Below are positions 29,747 to 37,194 of a DNA stretch of 37,456 nucleotides, one piece after another (position 1 is the first letter of the stretch; each line of letters opens with the position of its first letter). Source of the DNA: Streptomyces sp. SID9727 (GTDB lineage: Bacteria > Actinomycetota > Actinomycetes > Streptomycetales > Streptomycetaceae). The translations under genes and the position numbers were made by a program. The stretch lies in NCBI RefSeq assembly GCF_010550605.1, contig NZ_JAAGNI010000062.1:1-37456 (forward strand), given 5' to 3'. The notes beneath the pieces were generated by a model, which made no database searches, had not been told where the DNA came from, and saw nothing but the letters and a program-made list of their open reading frames with translations.

Positions 29747-30769
29747 ATGGAACGTGATGTACGGCTGCTGCCCAAGGCCCACCTGCACCTGCACTTCACC
29801 GGGTCGATGCGGCCCACGACGCTGCTGGAGCTCGCCGACAAGTACGGGGTGCGGCTGCCCGAGGCCCTGACCGGCGGCGAGCCGCCCAAGCTGCGCGCCA
29901 CGGACGAACGGGGCTGGTTCCGCTTCCAGCGGCTGTACGACATCGCCCGGTCCTGCCTGCGGGCCCCCGAGGACATCCAGCGCCTGGTGCGCGAGGCCGC
30001 CCAGGAGGACGTGGCGGACGGCTCGGGCTGGCTGGAGATCCAGGTCGACCCCACGTCGTACGCGCCCCTGCTCGGCGGGCTGATCCCGGCCATCGAGATC
30101 ATCCTGGACGCGGTGGACGCCGCCTCGCGCGAGACCGGGCTGCCGATCCGGGTGGTCATCGCGGCGAACCGGATGAAGCACCCGCTGGACGCCAGGACCC
30201 TCGCGCGCCTCGCCGTGCGGTACGCGGACCGGGGCGTCGTCGGCTTCGGCCTCTCCAACGACGAACGGCGCGGCATGGCCCGTGACTTCGACCGGGCGTT
30301 CGCCATCGCCCGGGAGGGCGGCCTGCTGGCCGCCCCGCACGGCGGTGAGCTGTCGGGCCCGTCCAGCGTCCGGGACTGCCTGGACGACCTCGACGCGGGC
30401 CGCGTGGGGCACGGTGTGCGCGCCGCCGAGGACCCCCGGCTGCTGCACCGGCTCGCGGAGGCGGGGGTGACCTGCGAGGTGTGTCCCGCGTCCAATGTGG
30501 CGCTCGGCGTCTACGAGAAGCCCGCCGACGTCCCCCTGCGCACGCTGTTCGACGCCGGGGTGCCGATGGCCCTCGGCGCGGACGACCCGCTGCTGTTCGG
30601 CTCCCGGCTGGCCGCGCAGTACGACCTGGTGCGCCGCCACCACGCGTTCACCGACGAGGAGCTGGCCGAGCTGGCCCGCCAGTCGGTGCGCGGTTCCACG
30701 GCGCCGGAGCCGGTGCGGACGGAGCTGCTGGCGGGGGTCGACGCGTGGCTGGCGGGGCCGGTGGGCTGA
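29747..30769 (+). CDS. add: adenosine deaminase family protein
   Basis: This 340-aa metal-dependent hydrolase is probably a nucleoside deaminase of purine salvage. The family elements are PKAHLHLHFTGSMRP (zinc histidines 18 and 20), HGGE, VGHG and LGADDP. Two of them differ from classical adenosine deaminase: HxHxDG is HLHFTGS, and SLNTDDP is ALGADDP. The substrate may therefore not be adenosine; related enzymes act on adenine or aminodeoxyfutalosine. ATG 29747 starts MERDVRLLPKAHLH; an in-frame GTG at 29729 is possible. It ends 3 nt before the convergent TetR gene, with no room for a terminator. Confidence 0.82.
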   Translation: MERDVRLLPKAHLHLHFTGSMRPTTLLELADKYGVRLPEALTGGEPPKLRATDERGWFRFQRLYDIARSCLRAPEDIQRLVREAAQEDVADGSGWLEIQVDPTSYAPLLGGLIPAIEIILDAVDAASRETGLPIRVVIAANRMKHPLDARTLARLAVRYADRGVVGFGLSNDERRGMARDFDRAFAIAREGGLLAAPHGGELSGPSSVRDCLDDLDAGRVGHGVRAAEDPRLLHRLAEAGVTCEVCPASNVALGVYEKPADVPLRTLFDAGVPMALGADDPLLFGSRLAAQYDLVRRHHAFTDEELAELARQSVRGSTAPEPVRTELLAGVDAWLAGPVG

Positions 30770-30772
30770 GCC

Positions 30773-31372
30773 TCAGCCGGCGAGACCGTTGAGCAGGGTG
30801 CGGGCCAGGGACGCCGCGAAGTCGTCCAGCGGCTGGGGCGGTTCGCCGGTGCCCGTGGCGTCGTAGGCGAACGCGCGCTGGGCGCAGGCGCCGAGGAGCA
30901 GGGAGGCGGCCGCGTAGGTGTCGGCGTCGGGCCGGACGCGGCCGGCGGCCTGTTCGGCCCGCAGATACGTGTCGACGCCGCGGATGGGCAGGTGGGGGCC
31001 GGTGCCCAGCTCGCGCATGGCCGCGTCGTGGCGCTCCTTGAGCCTCGGTTCGGCGTACAGGGAGGCGGCGATCGGGAAGCTCTGCTCGTAGAACAGGGCG
31101 GCCTGGCGGGCGATGCCGGTGAGGTTCTCCTCGACCGACCGCTCCCCCGCGCCGGGGTCCGTGATGAGGTCACGCAGGTCGACCTTGGGCAGCCGTTCCT
31201 GGAGGACCACCACGAACAGCTCCTCCTTGCTGAGGAAGTGCTTGTAGAGCGCGGCCTCCGAGCAGCCGGCGGCCTTGGCGATCTCCTTGGTGGTGGTGCG
31301 GGCCAGGCCCTTGGTGAGCATGAGCTGGTGGGCGGCGTCGACGAGGCGGACGCGGGCCGGCTTCTGCTCCAT
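30773..31372 (-). CDS. TetR-family repressor
   Basis: This 199-aa regulator has the N-terminal helix-turn-helix of TetR proteins (about 12-53: DAAHQLMLTKGLARTTTKEI, AKAAGCSEAALYKHFLSKEELF) and a helical ligand-binding C-terminal domain (about 75-199). It is transcribed away from a short-chain NAD(P)-binding oxidoreductase gene. The 87 bp between them hold two related imperfect palindromes, so it probably represses both genes. The ligand is unknown; an electrophile or quinone would fit the neighbour's family but is not shown. Confidence 0.88.
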   Translation of the reverse strand: MEQKPARVRLVDAAHQLMLTKGLARTTTKEIAKAAGCSEAALYKHFLSKEELFVVVLQERLPKVDLRDLITDPGAGERSVEENLTGIARQAALFYEQSFPIAASLYAEPRLKERHDAAMRELGTGPHLPIRGVDTYLRAEQAAGRVRPDADTYAAASLLLGACAQRAFAYDATGTGEPPQPLDDFAASLARTLLNGLAG

Positions 31373-31394
31373 GGACCCTCCGATAAGGCTTGAC

Positions 31395-31414
31395 GGGTGA
31401 GTGATTACCCACCC
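31395..31414. promoter_or_regulatory. TetR operator candidate 1
   Basis: GGGTGAGTGATTACCCACCC is an imperfect palindrome between the divergent TetR and oxidoreductase genes. TTGACG at 31390-31395, a possible -35 box of the plus-strand gene, touches it. The second copy lies 29 bp downstream, centre to centre. Confidence 0.6.
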
Positions 31415-31422
31415 ACTCTAGA

Positions 31423-31444
31423 GGTGAGTGAATACTTACCCACC
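31423..31444. promoter_or_regulatory. TetR operator candidate 2
   Basis: The site begins GGTGAGTGAATAC and ends TTACCCACC, sharing GGTGAGTGA and ACCCACC with the first copy. It ends 15 bp before the oxidoreductase start. TAGAGT on the minus strand (31420-31415), a possible -10 of the regulator gene, lies between the two operators. Confidence 0.6.
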
Positions 31445-31459
31445 TCGAAGGGGTGTGCC

Positions 31460-32095
31460 ATGAAGCTCACGGTTTTCGGTGCGACCGGCGGAATCGGGCA
31501 GGAGATCGTCCGCCAGGCGGTGGCGGCGGGGCACGAGGTGACGGCGGTGGTGCGCGACCCCGCCCGGCTCGCGGTCCCGCTCTCGGACGTCACGGTGCAC
31601 ACCGCCGCCCGGGTGGACGATCCGGAGGCGCTGCGGGAGGCGGTGGCGGGCCGGGACGCGGTCCTCTCCGGCCTCGGGTCCAGGGGCCGGAAGGCCGACG
31701 GCATCGCCGAGCGGCTGACCCGCGCCGTGCTGACGGCCGTGGAGGCGGAGGGCACCCGGCGGCTGCTGGTGGTCAGCGCCGCCCCGGTCGCCTCCACGCC
31801 CGCCGACGAGCCGCTGCTCGACCGGATGACGCTCTCGCTGATCGGCGCGGTCCTCAAGGAGGTGTACGCGGATCTCACCGCGATGGAGGCGGCGCTGGCG
31901 GCCTCGGCCACGGACTGGACGTCGGTGCGGCCGCCCAAGCTGACGAACGGGCCCCTGACGGGCACCTACCGGACGGTGGTCGGCGGCAACCCGCGCAGCG
32001 GCCGGTCCATCTCCCGGGCCGACGTGGCCCACGCGATGCTGACGCTGACCGACGATCCGGCGTCGGTGAAGCAGGGCGTGGGCGTGGCGTACTGA
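31460..32095 (+). CDS. NAD(P)-binding oxidoreductase, SDR-like
   Basis: This 211-aa protein has a Rossmann dinucleotide site at its start (KLTVFGATGGIGQEIVRQA; GxTGGIG) followed by VTAVVRDPARL and GRDAVLSGLGSRG. It resembles the NmrA/atypical short-chain dehydrogenase group (NAD(P)H-binding, PF13460 type), which includes flavin and quinone reductases and redox-sensing regulators. There is no clear Tyr-x-x-x-Lys catalytic pair. ATG 31460 has GAAGGGG upstream; the longer frame crosses the operator. Control by the divergent TetR protein is inferred. Confidence 0.8.
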   Translation: MKLTVFGATGGIGQEIVRQAVAAGHEVTAVVRDPARLAVPLSDVTVHTAARVDDPEALREAVAGRDAVLSGLGSRGRKADGIAERLTRAVLTAVEAEGTRRLLVVSAAPVASTPADEPLLDRMTLSLIGAVLKEVYADLTAMEAALAASATDWTSVRPPKLTNGPLTGTYRTVVGGNPRSGRSISRADVAHAMLTLTDDPASVKQGVGVAY

Positions 32096-32126
32096 AGCCC
32101 CGGGGCCCAGGCCGGGGCCGGGGGTC

Positions 32127-33182
32127 CTACAGGCTGGCGCCCACCGTCACCGGTTCGTTGACCAGAGTGACGCCGAAGGCCGCGTGCACCCCGGCCACGA
32201 CCTCACGCGCCAGGGCGAGCAGGTCCTCGGTGGTCGCCGCGCCCCGGTTGGTGAGCGCGAGCGTGTGCTTGGTGGAGATGCGGGCGGGTCCGGTGCCGTA
32301 GCCCTTGGTGAAGCCGGCCCGGTCGATGAGCCAGGCGGCGGAGGTCTTGGTGCGCCCCTCCCCGGCGGGGAACGCCGGGGGCGTCACGTCGGGGCCGAGC
32401 CGGTCGGCGACCCGGGCCAGGAAGGCGTCGAACTCGGCCTGTTCCAGGACCGGGTTGGTGAAGAAGGACCCGGCCGACCAGGTGTCGTGGTCCTCGGGGT
32501 CCAGCACCATGCCCTTGCCGGCGCGCAGCCGGAGCACGGTTTCGCGGGCCTCGGCGGCGGGAACGCGGTCCCCCTCCCGGACGCCCATGGCCCGCGCGGT
32601 CTCCGGGTACTTCAGGGGCGCCGAGAGCCCGCCGGCGTCCTCCAGGCCGAAGCGGACGCGCAGCACCACGTACCGGTCGGGCTCGGCCTTGAAGCGGCTG
32701 TGCCGGTAGGAGAACGCGCACTCGGAGTCGGGCAGGACGACGGTTTCCCGGGTGCGCCGGTCGTAGGCGACGACCTCCGTGATGGTGGAGGACACCTCCT
32801 GTCCGTACGCCCCGACGTTCTGGATCGGCGTCGCACCGGCCGAGCCGGGGATGCCGGCCAGGCATTCGAGACCCGCGAGGCCGGCCTCCACGGTGCGGGT
32901 GACGGCGTCGGTCCAGACCTCGCCGGCGGCCAGTTCCAGGGAGCCGCCGTCGAGGACGAAGCCCTTGGTCGCGATGCGCAGCGCGGTGCCCTCGAAGCCC
33001 TTGTCTCCGATGACCAGGTTGCTGCCGCCGCCGATGACCAGGAGCGGGGTGCCGCTGTCGTCGGCCTCGCGCACGGCGTCGATCACCTCGGTGTCCGTGG
33101 TGGCCGTGAGGAGCCGGGTGGCGGGGCCGCCGAGCCGGAAGGTGGTCAGGGGGGCGAGGGGGGCGTCGTGGAGTTCCTGCAC
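32127..33182 (-). CDS. murB: UDP-N-acetylenolpyruvoylglucosamine reductase
   Basis: This 351-aa flavoenzyme makes UDP-N-acetylmuramic acid by reducing the enolpyruvyl group with NADPH, an early cytoplasmic step of peptidoglycan synthesis. FAD-binding motifs are TTFRLGGPA (13-21), VIGGGSNLVIGD (49-60) and GLECLAGIPGSAGATPIQNVGAYG (104-127). Catalytic residues can be assigned: R160 in FSYRHS, S239 in AGSFFTNP and E343 in NEPVTVG. It starts with GTG 33182 and has no ribosome site. TACCCT on the minus strand (33195-33190) ends 7 nt before it, so the message is probably leaderless. It converges with the oxidoreductase gene. Confidence 0.93.
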   Translation of the reverse strand: MQELHDAPLAPLTTFRLGGPATRLLTATTDTEVIDAVREADDSGTPLLVIGGGSNLVIGDKGFEGTALRIATKGFVLDGGSLELAAGEVWTDAVTRTVEAGLAGLECLAGIPGSAGATPIQNVGAYGQEVSSTITEVVAYDRRTRETVVLPDSECAFSYRHSRFKAEPDRYVVLRVRFGLEDAGGLSAPLKYPETARAMGVREGDRVPAAEARETVLRLRAGKGMVLDPEDHDTWSAGSFFTNPVLEQAEFDAFLARVADRLGPDVTPPAFPAGEGRTKTSAAWLIDRAGFTKGYGTGPARISTKHTLALTNRGAATTEDLLALAREVVAGVHAAFGVTLVNEPVTVGASL

Positions 33183-33189
33183 GGGGACA

Positions 33190-33195
33190 AGGGTA
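33190..33195 (-). promoter_or_regulatory. -10 box of murB, leaderless start
   Basis: TACCCT on the minus strand lies 7 nt from the GTG start, which places the first transcribed base at or next to the start codon. The bases where a -35 box would lie fall inside the terminator stem of the upstream exporter gene; no good -35 match is seen. Confidence 0.4.
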
Positions 33196-33235
33196 CGGTC
33201 CGTGGCCCCGCCGTCTGGGCGGGGCCACGGACCGT
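33195..33235 (-). terminator. 18-bp perfect hairpin ending the exporter transcript
   Basis: Bases 33195-33212 pair perfectly with 33218-33235 around a 5-nt loop. It is about 20 nt after the exporter stop codon and ends 12 bp before the murB start codon. Confidence 0.8.
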
Positions 33236-33254
33236 GTGGCGTGCGCGGGGTGCG

Positions 33255-34763
33255 TCAGGCGGGTACGGAGACCGGTTCCTCGGCGCGGGCCCCGGCGTCG
33301 GCGGGGGCCTCGGCATCGGCGTGGGCCTCGGCATCGGCGTCGGCGTGGGCCCCGGCCGTCCCGACGGCGGGCTCCCCCGTGCCGGTGGCGCGGCGGCCGG
33401 GGATCATCAGGGCGACGAGCGCGGCCAGGGCGACGACCCCGGAGCCGATCCAGACGGCGGGAACGGTCCCGTCGGTGAAGGACTGGGCGGATTCCAGACC
33501 GCCCTGCGAGGCGAAGACGGTGGTGAGCACGGCGACCCCCAGGGCGCCGCCGACCTCGCGGAGGGCGTTGTTGGCGCCGGACGCGATGCCCTGGTCACCG
33601 GGGCGGACGCTGGACATCACCAGGCTGGCGGCCGGAGCGAAGTACAGGGCCATCCCGATGCCGCCGACGATCAGGCCGGGCAGCTGCGAGACGTAGGAGG
33701 CGTCCGGGGCGATGCCCAGGGCGAAGAGTGCGAGGCCGACCGCCTGGAGGGCGAGTCCGGTCACGACCACCGGGCGGCCGCCGAACCGGTCGGAGAGCAC
33801 CCCCGCAATGGGGGCGACGAGCATCGGCATGCCGGTCCAGGGCAGCATCCGCAGCCCGGCCTCGGCGGGCGAGTAGCCCAGGACGCCCTGGAAGTACTGG
33901 CTGAGCAGGAAGATCGCGCCGAACATCCCGAGGTACATCAGCAGGCTGGCGATGTTGATCCCGAAGAAGCCGCGGTCCCGGAAGAGGTGCATGGGGAGCA
34001 TGGGCTTGCGGCTCCGGAAGCCGTGGCGGACGAAGGCGCCGAGGAGTGCGGTGCCGGCGATGAGCGAGGTCAGGACGGTCGGGCTGGACCAGCCGTCGGT
34101 GTTGGCGTTGACGAGTCCGTAGACCAGGCCGAAGAGGCCGCCGCTGACGAGGAGGGTGCCGGGGACGTCGAGCCGGGCGCCGGGGGCGTACGACTCCGCG
34201 AGCCGCAAGCGGGCGAGCGGCAGCAGGAGCAGGCCGATCGGGACGTTGAGCCAGAAGATCCACTGCCAGGAGATGTGCTCGGTGAGGCTGCCGCCGATCA
34301 GGGGCCCGCTGGCCACGGCGAGGCCGGTCACGGCTCCGAAGATGCCGAGCGCCATGCCCCGGCGGGCGGGTTCCACGGCGGCCGTGAGCAGGGTCAGCGT
34401 GAGCGGCATCATGATCGCGGCGCCGACGCCCTGGACGGCGCGGAAGGCGATGAGTTCGCTGATGCCCGGCGAGAGGGCGGCCGCGGCGGACGCGCCGGTG
34501 AAGACGGTGAGGCCGGTGAGGAAGAGCCGGCGGCGGCCGAAGCGGTCACCGAGGGCGGCGCCGAACATCAGCAGGACGGCGAAGGTGAGCGTGTAGGCGT
34601 TGACCGTCCACTCCAGCTCCTCCATCTCTCCGCCGAGGCTTTCGCGGATGGACGGCAGGGCGGTGGTGACGACGAGGTTGTCGAGCGCCGCCATGAAGCC
34701 GGCGACGCTGGTGATGACGAGGGCCCAGGCCGCTCCCGCGCGGCCCTTCGATTGCTGGTTCAC
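33255..34763 (-). CDS. MFS drug exporter, DHA2 (EmrB/QacA) type
   Basis: This 502-aa transporter probably exports toxic compounds in exchange for protons. There is room for about 14 membrane helices. Typical motifs are MAALDNLVVTTALPSI in helix 1 (motif D1), the loop GDRFGRRR, and GPLIGG in helix 5 (motif C of drug antiporters). The last 45 residues are a cytoplasmic Ala/Asp/Glu tail with AHADADAEAHADAEAPADAG, encoded by imperfect short DNA repeats. GGGGGAG precedes GTG 34763. A TetR operator lies 13-36 bp upstream, and the TetR gene with a matching operator is next door. Confidence 0.88.
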   Translation of the reverse strand: MNQQSKGRAGAAWALVITSVAGFMAALDNLVVTTALPSIRESLGGEMEELEWTVNAYTLTFAVLLMFGAALGDRFGRRRLFLTGLTVFTGASAAAALSPGISELIAFRAVQGVGAAIMMPLTLTLLTAAVEPARRGMALGIFGAVTGLAVASGPLIGGSLTEHISWQWIFWLNVPIGLLLLPLARLRLAESYAPGARLDVPGTLLVSGGLFGLVYGLVNANTDGWSSPTVLTSLIAGTALLGAFVRHGFRSRKPMLPMHLFRDRGFFGINIASLLMYLGMFGAIFLLSQYFQGVLGYSPAEAGLRMLPWTGMPMLVAPIAGVLSDRFGGRPVVVTGLALQAVGLALFALGIAPDASYVSQLPGLIVGGIGMALYFAPAASLVMSSVRPGDQGIASGANNALREVGGALGVAVLTTVFASQGGLESAQSFTDGTVPAVWIGSGVVALAALVALMIPGRRATGTGEPAVGTAGAHADADAEAHADAEAPADAGARAEEPVSVPA

Positions 34764-34775
34764 TGCTCCCCCTGA

Positions 34776-34799
34776 GGGTTAGTTATTGATTACTAACTT
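34776..34799. promoter_or_regulatory. TetR operator at the exporter gene
   Basis: GTTAGT (34778-34783) and ACTAAC (34792-34797) are inverted arms around 8 bp. The site aligns with the one in front of the neighbouring TetR gene over GTTAGT-x-ATTGA-x-TACTAACTT. It sits 13 bp upstream of the exporter start codon. Confidence 0.75.
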
Positions 34800-34840
34800 T
34801 TCTGGGCAGAAAACCGGGCGGAACCCGGGGTCGAGCGCGT

Positions 34841-35398
34841 TCAGGAGACCGGCTGGGCGGAGGCGTAGAAACCGGACCAGATCCGGTGTCCGGCCGGAAA
34901 GCCGAGCGAGGTCAGCGTGTTGGCGAGCATGCCGTACGCGAGGAACGTGGTGGTGTCGTTCACCTCGGCACCGAGCGCGAGGTGGACGGAGTCGAAGAGC
35001 TCCAGCCAGCCGGCCCGCACCGATTCGCCGAACTCGTGGTCACCGGCGGCTTCCGCGGCGGCGACGGCGGCGTACGTCTGCATCTGCATGAGCAGCTTGT
35101 CGGGGTCGTCGGCGACCAGCACCTGATAGGCCCTGGCCATGGCGTGCAGCGCCTCCTCGCCCTCCAGCCCTTCGGCCGCCTCCGCGAAGACCTGCCGGGT
35201 CTCCGCGAAGCAGCGCCCGGAGGCCGCGAGGAACATCGCCTGCTTGTTGGGGAAGAGCCGGAAGAGGTACGGCTGCGAGACGCCGACCCGCTTGGCGATC
35301 GCCTCCGTGGAGGTGGCGCTGTAACCGCCGCGGGCGAACTCGGTGATCGCCGCGCGGATGACGCTCTCGCGTCGCTCGTCTGCACTCATCCTTGCCAT
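34841..35398 (-). CDS. TetR-family repressor of the exporter
   Basis: This 185-aa protein has the TetR helix-turn-helix (about 23-50: TSTEAIAKRVGVSQPYLFRLFPNKQAMF) and a helical effector domain. It lies upstream of the exporter gene on the same strand, 77 bp away. Both genes carry an almost identical operator, so it should repress itself and the exporter, with release by an exported compound, as is usual for this pairing. The start is uncertain: ATG 35398 lies just outside the operator; GTG 35419 would put coding sequence inside it; ATG 35389 is also possible. No good ribosome site is visible for any of them. Confidence 0.87.
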   Translation of the reverse strand: MARMSADERRESVIRAAITEFARGGYSATSTEAIAKRVGVSQPYLFRLFPNKQAMFLAASGRCFAETRQVFAEAAEGLEGEEALHAMARAYQVLVADDPDKLLMQMQTYAAVAAAEAAGDHEFGESVRAGWLELFDSVHLALGAEVNDTTTFLAYGMLANTLTSLGFPAGHRIWSGFYASAQPVS

Positions 35399-35405
35399 GC
35401 CCAGT

Positions 35406-35429
35406 AAGTTAGTACTCAATCACTAACTT
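35406..35429. promoter_or_regulatory. TetR operator at the regulator gene
   Basis: AAGTTAGT (35406-35413) and ACTAACTT (35422-35429) are perfect inverted arms around 8 bp, 7 bp upstream of the preferred start codon of the TetR gene. Confidence 0.8.
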
Positions 35430-35471
35430 CGTCAAGCGGGGCACCGGTTGGAGTTGCGGACGGGGGTACGC

Positions 35472-35506
35472 GTAAGGGGCACGACCCCCTGGACCGTGCC
35501 CCTTAC
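35472..35506 (-). terminator. terminator of the hadAB transcript
   Basis: GTAAGGGGCACG (35472-35483) pairs perfectly with CGTGCCCCTTAC (35495-35506), about 18 nt after the last gene of the pair on the minus strand. Confidence 0.7.
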
Positions 35507-35523
35507 ATCGCGTCGCGCCGTCC

Positions 35524-35952
35524 TCAGGCGAGCTGCACCACGGCACGGGACATGCCCAGGACCTTCTTGCCGTCGCTCATGACCGTCAGGTCGACCCGCA
35601 CCCGCCGGTCGTCCAGCAGCGCGCCCACCTTGCCGCTGACCTCGATCCGCGCACCCTTGTCGTCGTCCGGGACCACCACGGGCTTGGTGAAGCGCACCCC
35701 GTACTCGACCACCGCGCCCGGGTCGCCCGCCCAGTCCGTGACCACGCGGATCGCCTCGGCCATGGTGAACATGCCGTGCGCGATCACATCGGGCAGCCCG
35801 ACCTCGCGCGCGAAGCGCTCGTTCCAGTGGATCGGGTTGAAGTCGCCCGAGGCGCCCGCGTACTGCACGAGCGCCGCCCGGGTGACGGGGAACGACCGCG
35901 CCGGCAGCTCCGTACCGACCTCGACCGACTCGTAACTCACCTTCGCCGTCAT
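35524..35952 (-). CDS. hadB: (3R)-hydroxyacyl-ACP dehydratase, catalytic subunit (HadB-like)
   Basis: This 142-aa hotdog-fold protein of the MaoC/hydratase-2 group carries the catalytic motif: GDFNPIHWNERFAREVGLPDVIAHGMF, with Asp and His in the GD-x-NPIH core. With its partner it should dehydrate 3-hydroxyacyl-ACP to trans-2-enoyl-ACP in the type II fatty acid cycle. ATG 35952 overlaps the partner's TGA by one base (TGATG), so the two are made in step; GTG 35955 is an alternative start. The order rpmG-hadA-hadB is the same as in mycobacteria, where HadAB is a characterised dehydratase, so the assignment rests on motif plus synteny. Confidence 0.82.
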   Translation of the reverse strand: MTAKVSYESVEVGTELPARSFPVTRAALVQYAGASGDFNPIHWNERFAREVGLPDVIAHGMFTMAEAIRVVTDWAGDPGAVVEYGVRFTKPVVVPDDDKGARIEVSGKVGALLDDRRVRVDLTVMSDGKKVLGMSRAVVQLA

Positions 35953-36404
35953 CACGCCTCCTCGGCGGCGCGCGCCACCAGCTTCGTCCAGGCGGTCACG
36001 ACCAGCTCACCGGACTCGTCGTGCACGTCACCGCGGACGTCCAGGATGTCGTTGCCCGCCAGCGACTTCACGGCCTCGATGGTCGAGACGACCGACAGCC
36101 GGTCGCCGGCACGCACGGGGCGCACGTAGACGAACTTCTGGTCGCCGTGCACGACCCGGCTGTAGTCCAGACCGAGCTGGGGGTCCTCGATGACCTGGCC
36201 GGCGGCCTTGAAGGTGATGGAGAACACGAAGGTCGGCGGCGCGATCACATCGGCGTGGCCGAGCGCCGCGGCGGCCTCGGGATCGGTGTACGCGGGGTGG
36301 GCGTCGCCCACGGCCTCGGCGAACTCGCGGATCTTCTCCCGTCCGACCTCGTACGGCGCGGTGGGCGGATAGGTCCGTCCCACGAAAGACTGGTCGAGCG
36401 CCAT
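35952..36404 (-). CDS. hadA: (3R)-hydroxyacyl-ACP dehydratase, substrate-binding subunit (HadA-like)
   Basis: This 150-aa hotdog protein pairs with the next gene. The region that matches the catalytic motif reads GDAHPAYTDPEAAAALGHADVIAPPTF, where the active Asp/His pair is replaced, as in mycobacterial HadA, which binds the acyl chain but does not catalyse. ATG 36404 has AGGAGG about 10 nt upstream; the frame extends further without family similarity. The gene follows rpmG after a terminator, so it may have its own promoter in the 86 bp between that hairpin and the start; I cannot name one. Confidence 0.8.
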   Translation of the reverse strand: MALDQSFVGRTYPPTAPYEVGREKIREFAEAVGDAHPAYTDPEAAAALGHADVIAPPTFVFSITFKAAGQVIEDPQLGLDYSRVVHGDQKFVYVRPVRAGDRLSVVSTIEAVKSLAGNDILDVRGDVHDESGELVVTAWTKLVARAAEEA

Positions 36405-36490
36405 GAACTCGCAACCTCCTGATGAAAGAACGTCTGAGCCGGCCTGTGGCGGCGTCCGGCCCCATTCAACGCCACACCCGCCGCACAACG

Positions 36491-36526
36491 ACACGAGGCC
36501 GCCCCCCGAAGGGGACGGCCTCGTGT
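36491..36526 (-). terminator. terminator of rpmG
   Basis: ACACGAGGCCG (36491-36501) pairs perfectly with CGGCCTCGTGT (36516-36526), with CCCC/GGGG pairing inside. It lies 11 nt after the rpmG stop codon. Confidence 0.7.
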
Positions 36527-36537
36527 ACGAGCCTGAT

Positions 36538-36702
36538 TCAGCGCGTTTCGCGGTGCGCGGTGTGCGAGTTGCAGCGCGGGCAGTGCTTCTTCATCTCAAG
36601 ACGGTCCGGGTTGTTACGCCGGTTCTTCTTGGTGATGTAGTTCCGCTCCTTGCACTCCACGCAGGCCAGCGTGATCTTCGGGCGGACGTCGGTGGCAGCC
36701 AC
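36538..36702 (-). CDS. rpmG: ribosomal protein L33 (zinc form)
   Basis: This 54-aa protein is a small large-subunit protein near the E site. It has two Cys pairs, CVEC and CPRC, so it is the zinc-binding form rather than the cysteine-free form made under zinc shortage. Residues [27 protein letters not shown] are typical. GTG 36702 is chosen because [16 protein letters not shown] is the standard start and AAGGAG lies upstream. It sits between tRNA-Met and hadA, as in other actinobacteria. Confidence 0.95.
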
Positions 36703-36740
36703 GTGAGTGCTCCTTGGACGGACGATGGACGGATGAACGC

Positions 36741-36785
36741 AAAAAAGAGTAGCCGATCGAAGGACCGACCCCACAATCGGCTACT
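36741..36785 (-). terminator. terminator of the tRNA-Thr/tRNA-Met transcript
   Basis: AGTAGCCGAT (36748-36757) pairs perfectly with ATCGGCTACT (36776-36785). On the minus strand the stem is followed by a run of six T (36746-36741). It separates the tRNA genes from rpmG. Confidence 0.8.
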
Positions 36786-36790
36786 TTTAG

Positions 36791-36863
36791 TAGCGGTGAC
36801 CGGACTTGAACCGGTGACACAGCGATTATGAGCCGCTTGCTCTACCGACTGAGCTACACCGCT
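36791..36863 (-). tRNA. tRNA-Met (anticodon CAT)
   Basis: The 73-nt cloverleaf has acceptor AGCGGTG/CACCGCT, D arm GCTC...GAGC, anticodon loop CTCATAA, and T arm ACCGG-TTCAAGT-CCGGT. The fully paired first acceptor position argues for the elongator form. CCA is not encoded. Confidence 0.93.
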
Positions 36864-36907
36864 TTGATGACTGGGCCCCCCGCCGAAGCGGGGTTTCCGA
36901 TCACCAG

Positions 36908-36980
36908 AGCCCCAATGCGGAATCGAACCGCAGACCTTCTCCTTACCATGGAGACGCTCTACCGACTGAGCTATTGGGGC
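36908..36980 (-). tRNA. tRNA-Thr (anticodon GGT)
   Basis: The 73-nt cloverleaf has acceptor GCCCCAA/TTGGGGC, anticodon stem TCTCC/GGAGA with loop ATGGTAA, and T arm TGCGG-TTCGATT-CCGCA. CCA is not encoded. It is 44 nt upstream of tRNA-Met on the same strand and probably co-transcribed with it. Confidence 0.94.
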
Positions 36981-36991
36981 GAGCGATGAAG

Positions 36992-37021
36992 ACATTACAC
37001 GCTCGGTCGCCGATCGCCCAA
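36992..37021 (-). promoter_or_regulatory. candidate promoter of the tRNA pair
   Basis: On the minus strand TTGGGC (37021-37016) and TAATGT (36997-36992) are 18 nt apart. The start point would be near 36985, just before the tRNA-Thr 5' end. Confidence 0.5.
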
Positions 37022-37194
37022 ATCCGTTTCCCGGCCCCCGGCCAACCCGGGCCCGTACCCCGCTCCGGGCGTCCCCACACCGCTGATCAGCGAGGCGGCA
37101 CCGGTACGACTATTGCGCTCCTCCTCCGGCCGGGCCGCGCCCGCCCCTAGGCTCTACTCACTCTGCGTGATCTTGACCCCTTCCCAGGAGCACG

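Noticed and set aside
33280..33350. Imperfect short repeats at the 3' end of the exporter gene as a functional DNA repeat.
   Set aside because: They encode a low-complexity Ala/Asp/Glu tail, common at the ends of high-GC membrane protein genes.
36791..36980. The tRNA genes as phage attachment sites for the tail cluster.
   Set aside because: They are over 20 kb away, and I saw no partial tRNA copy at either edge of the cluster.
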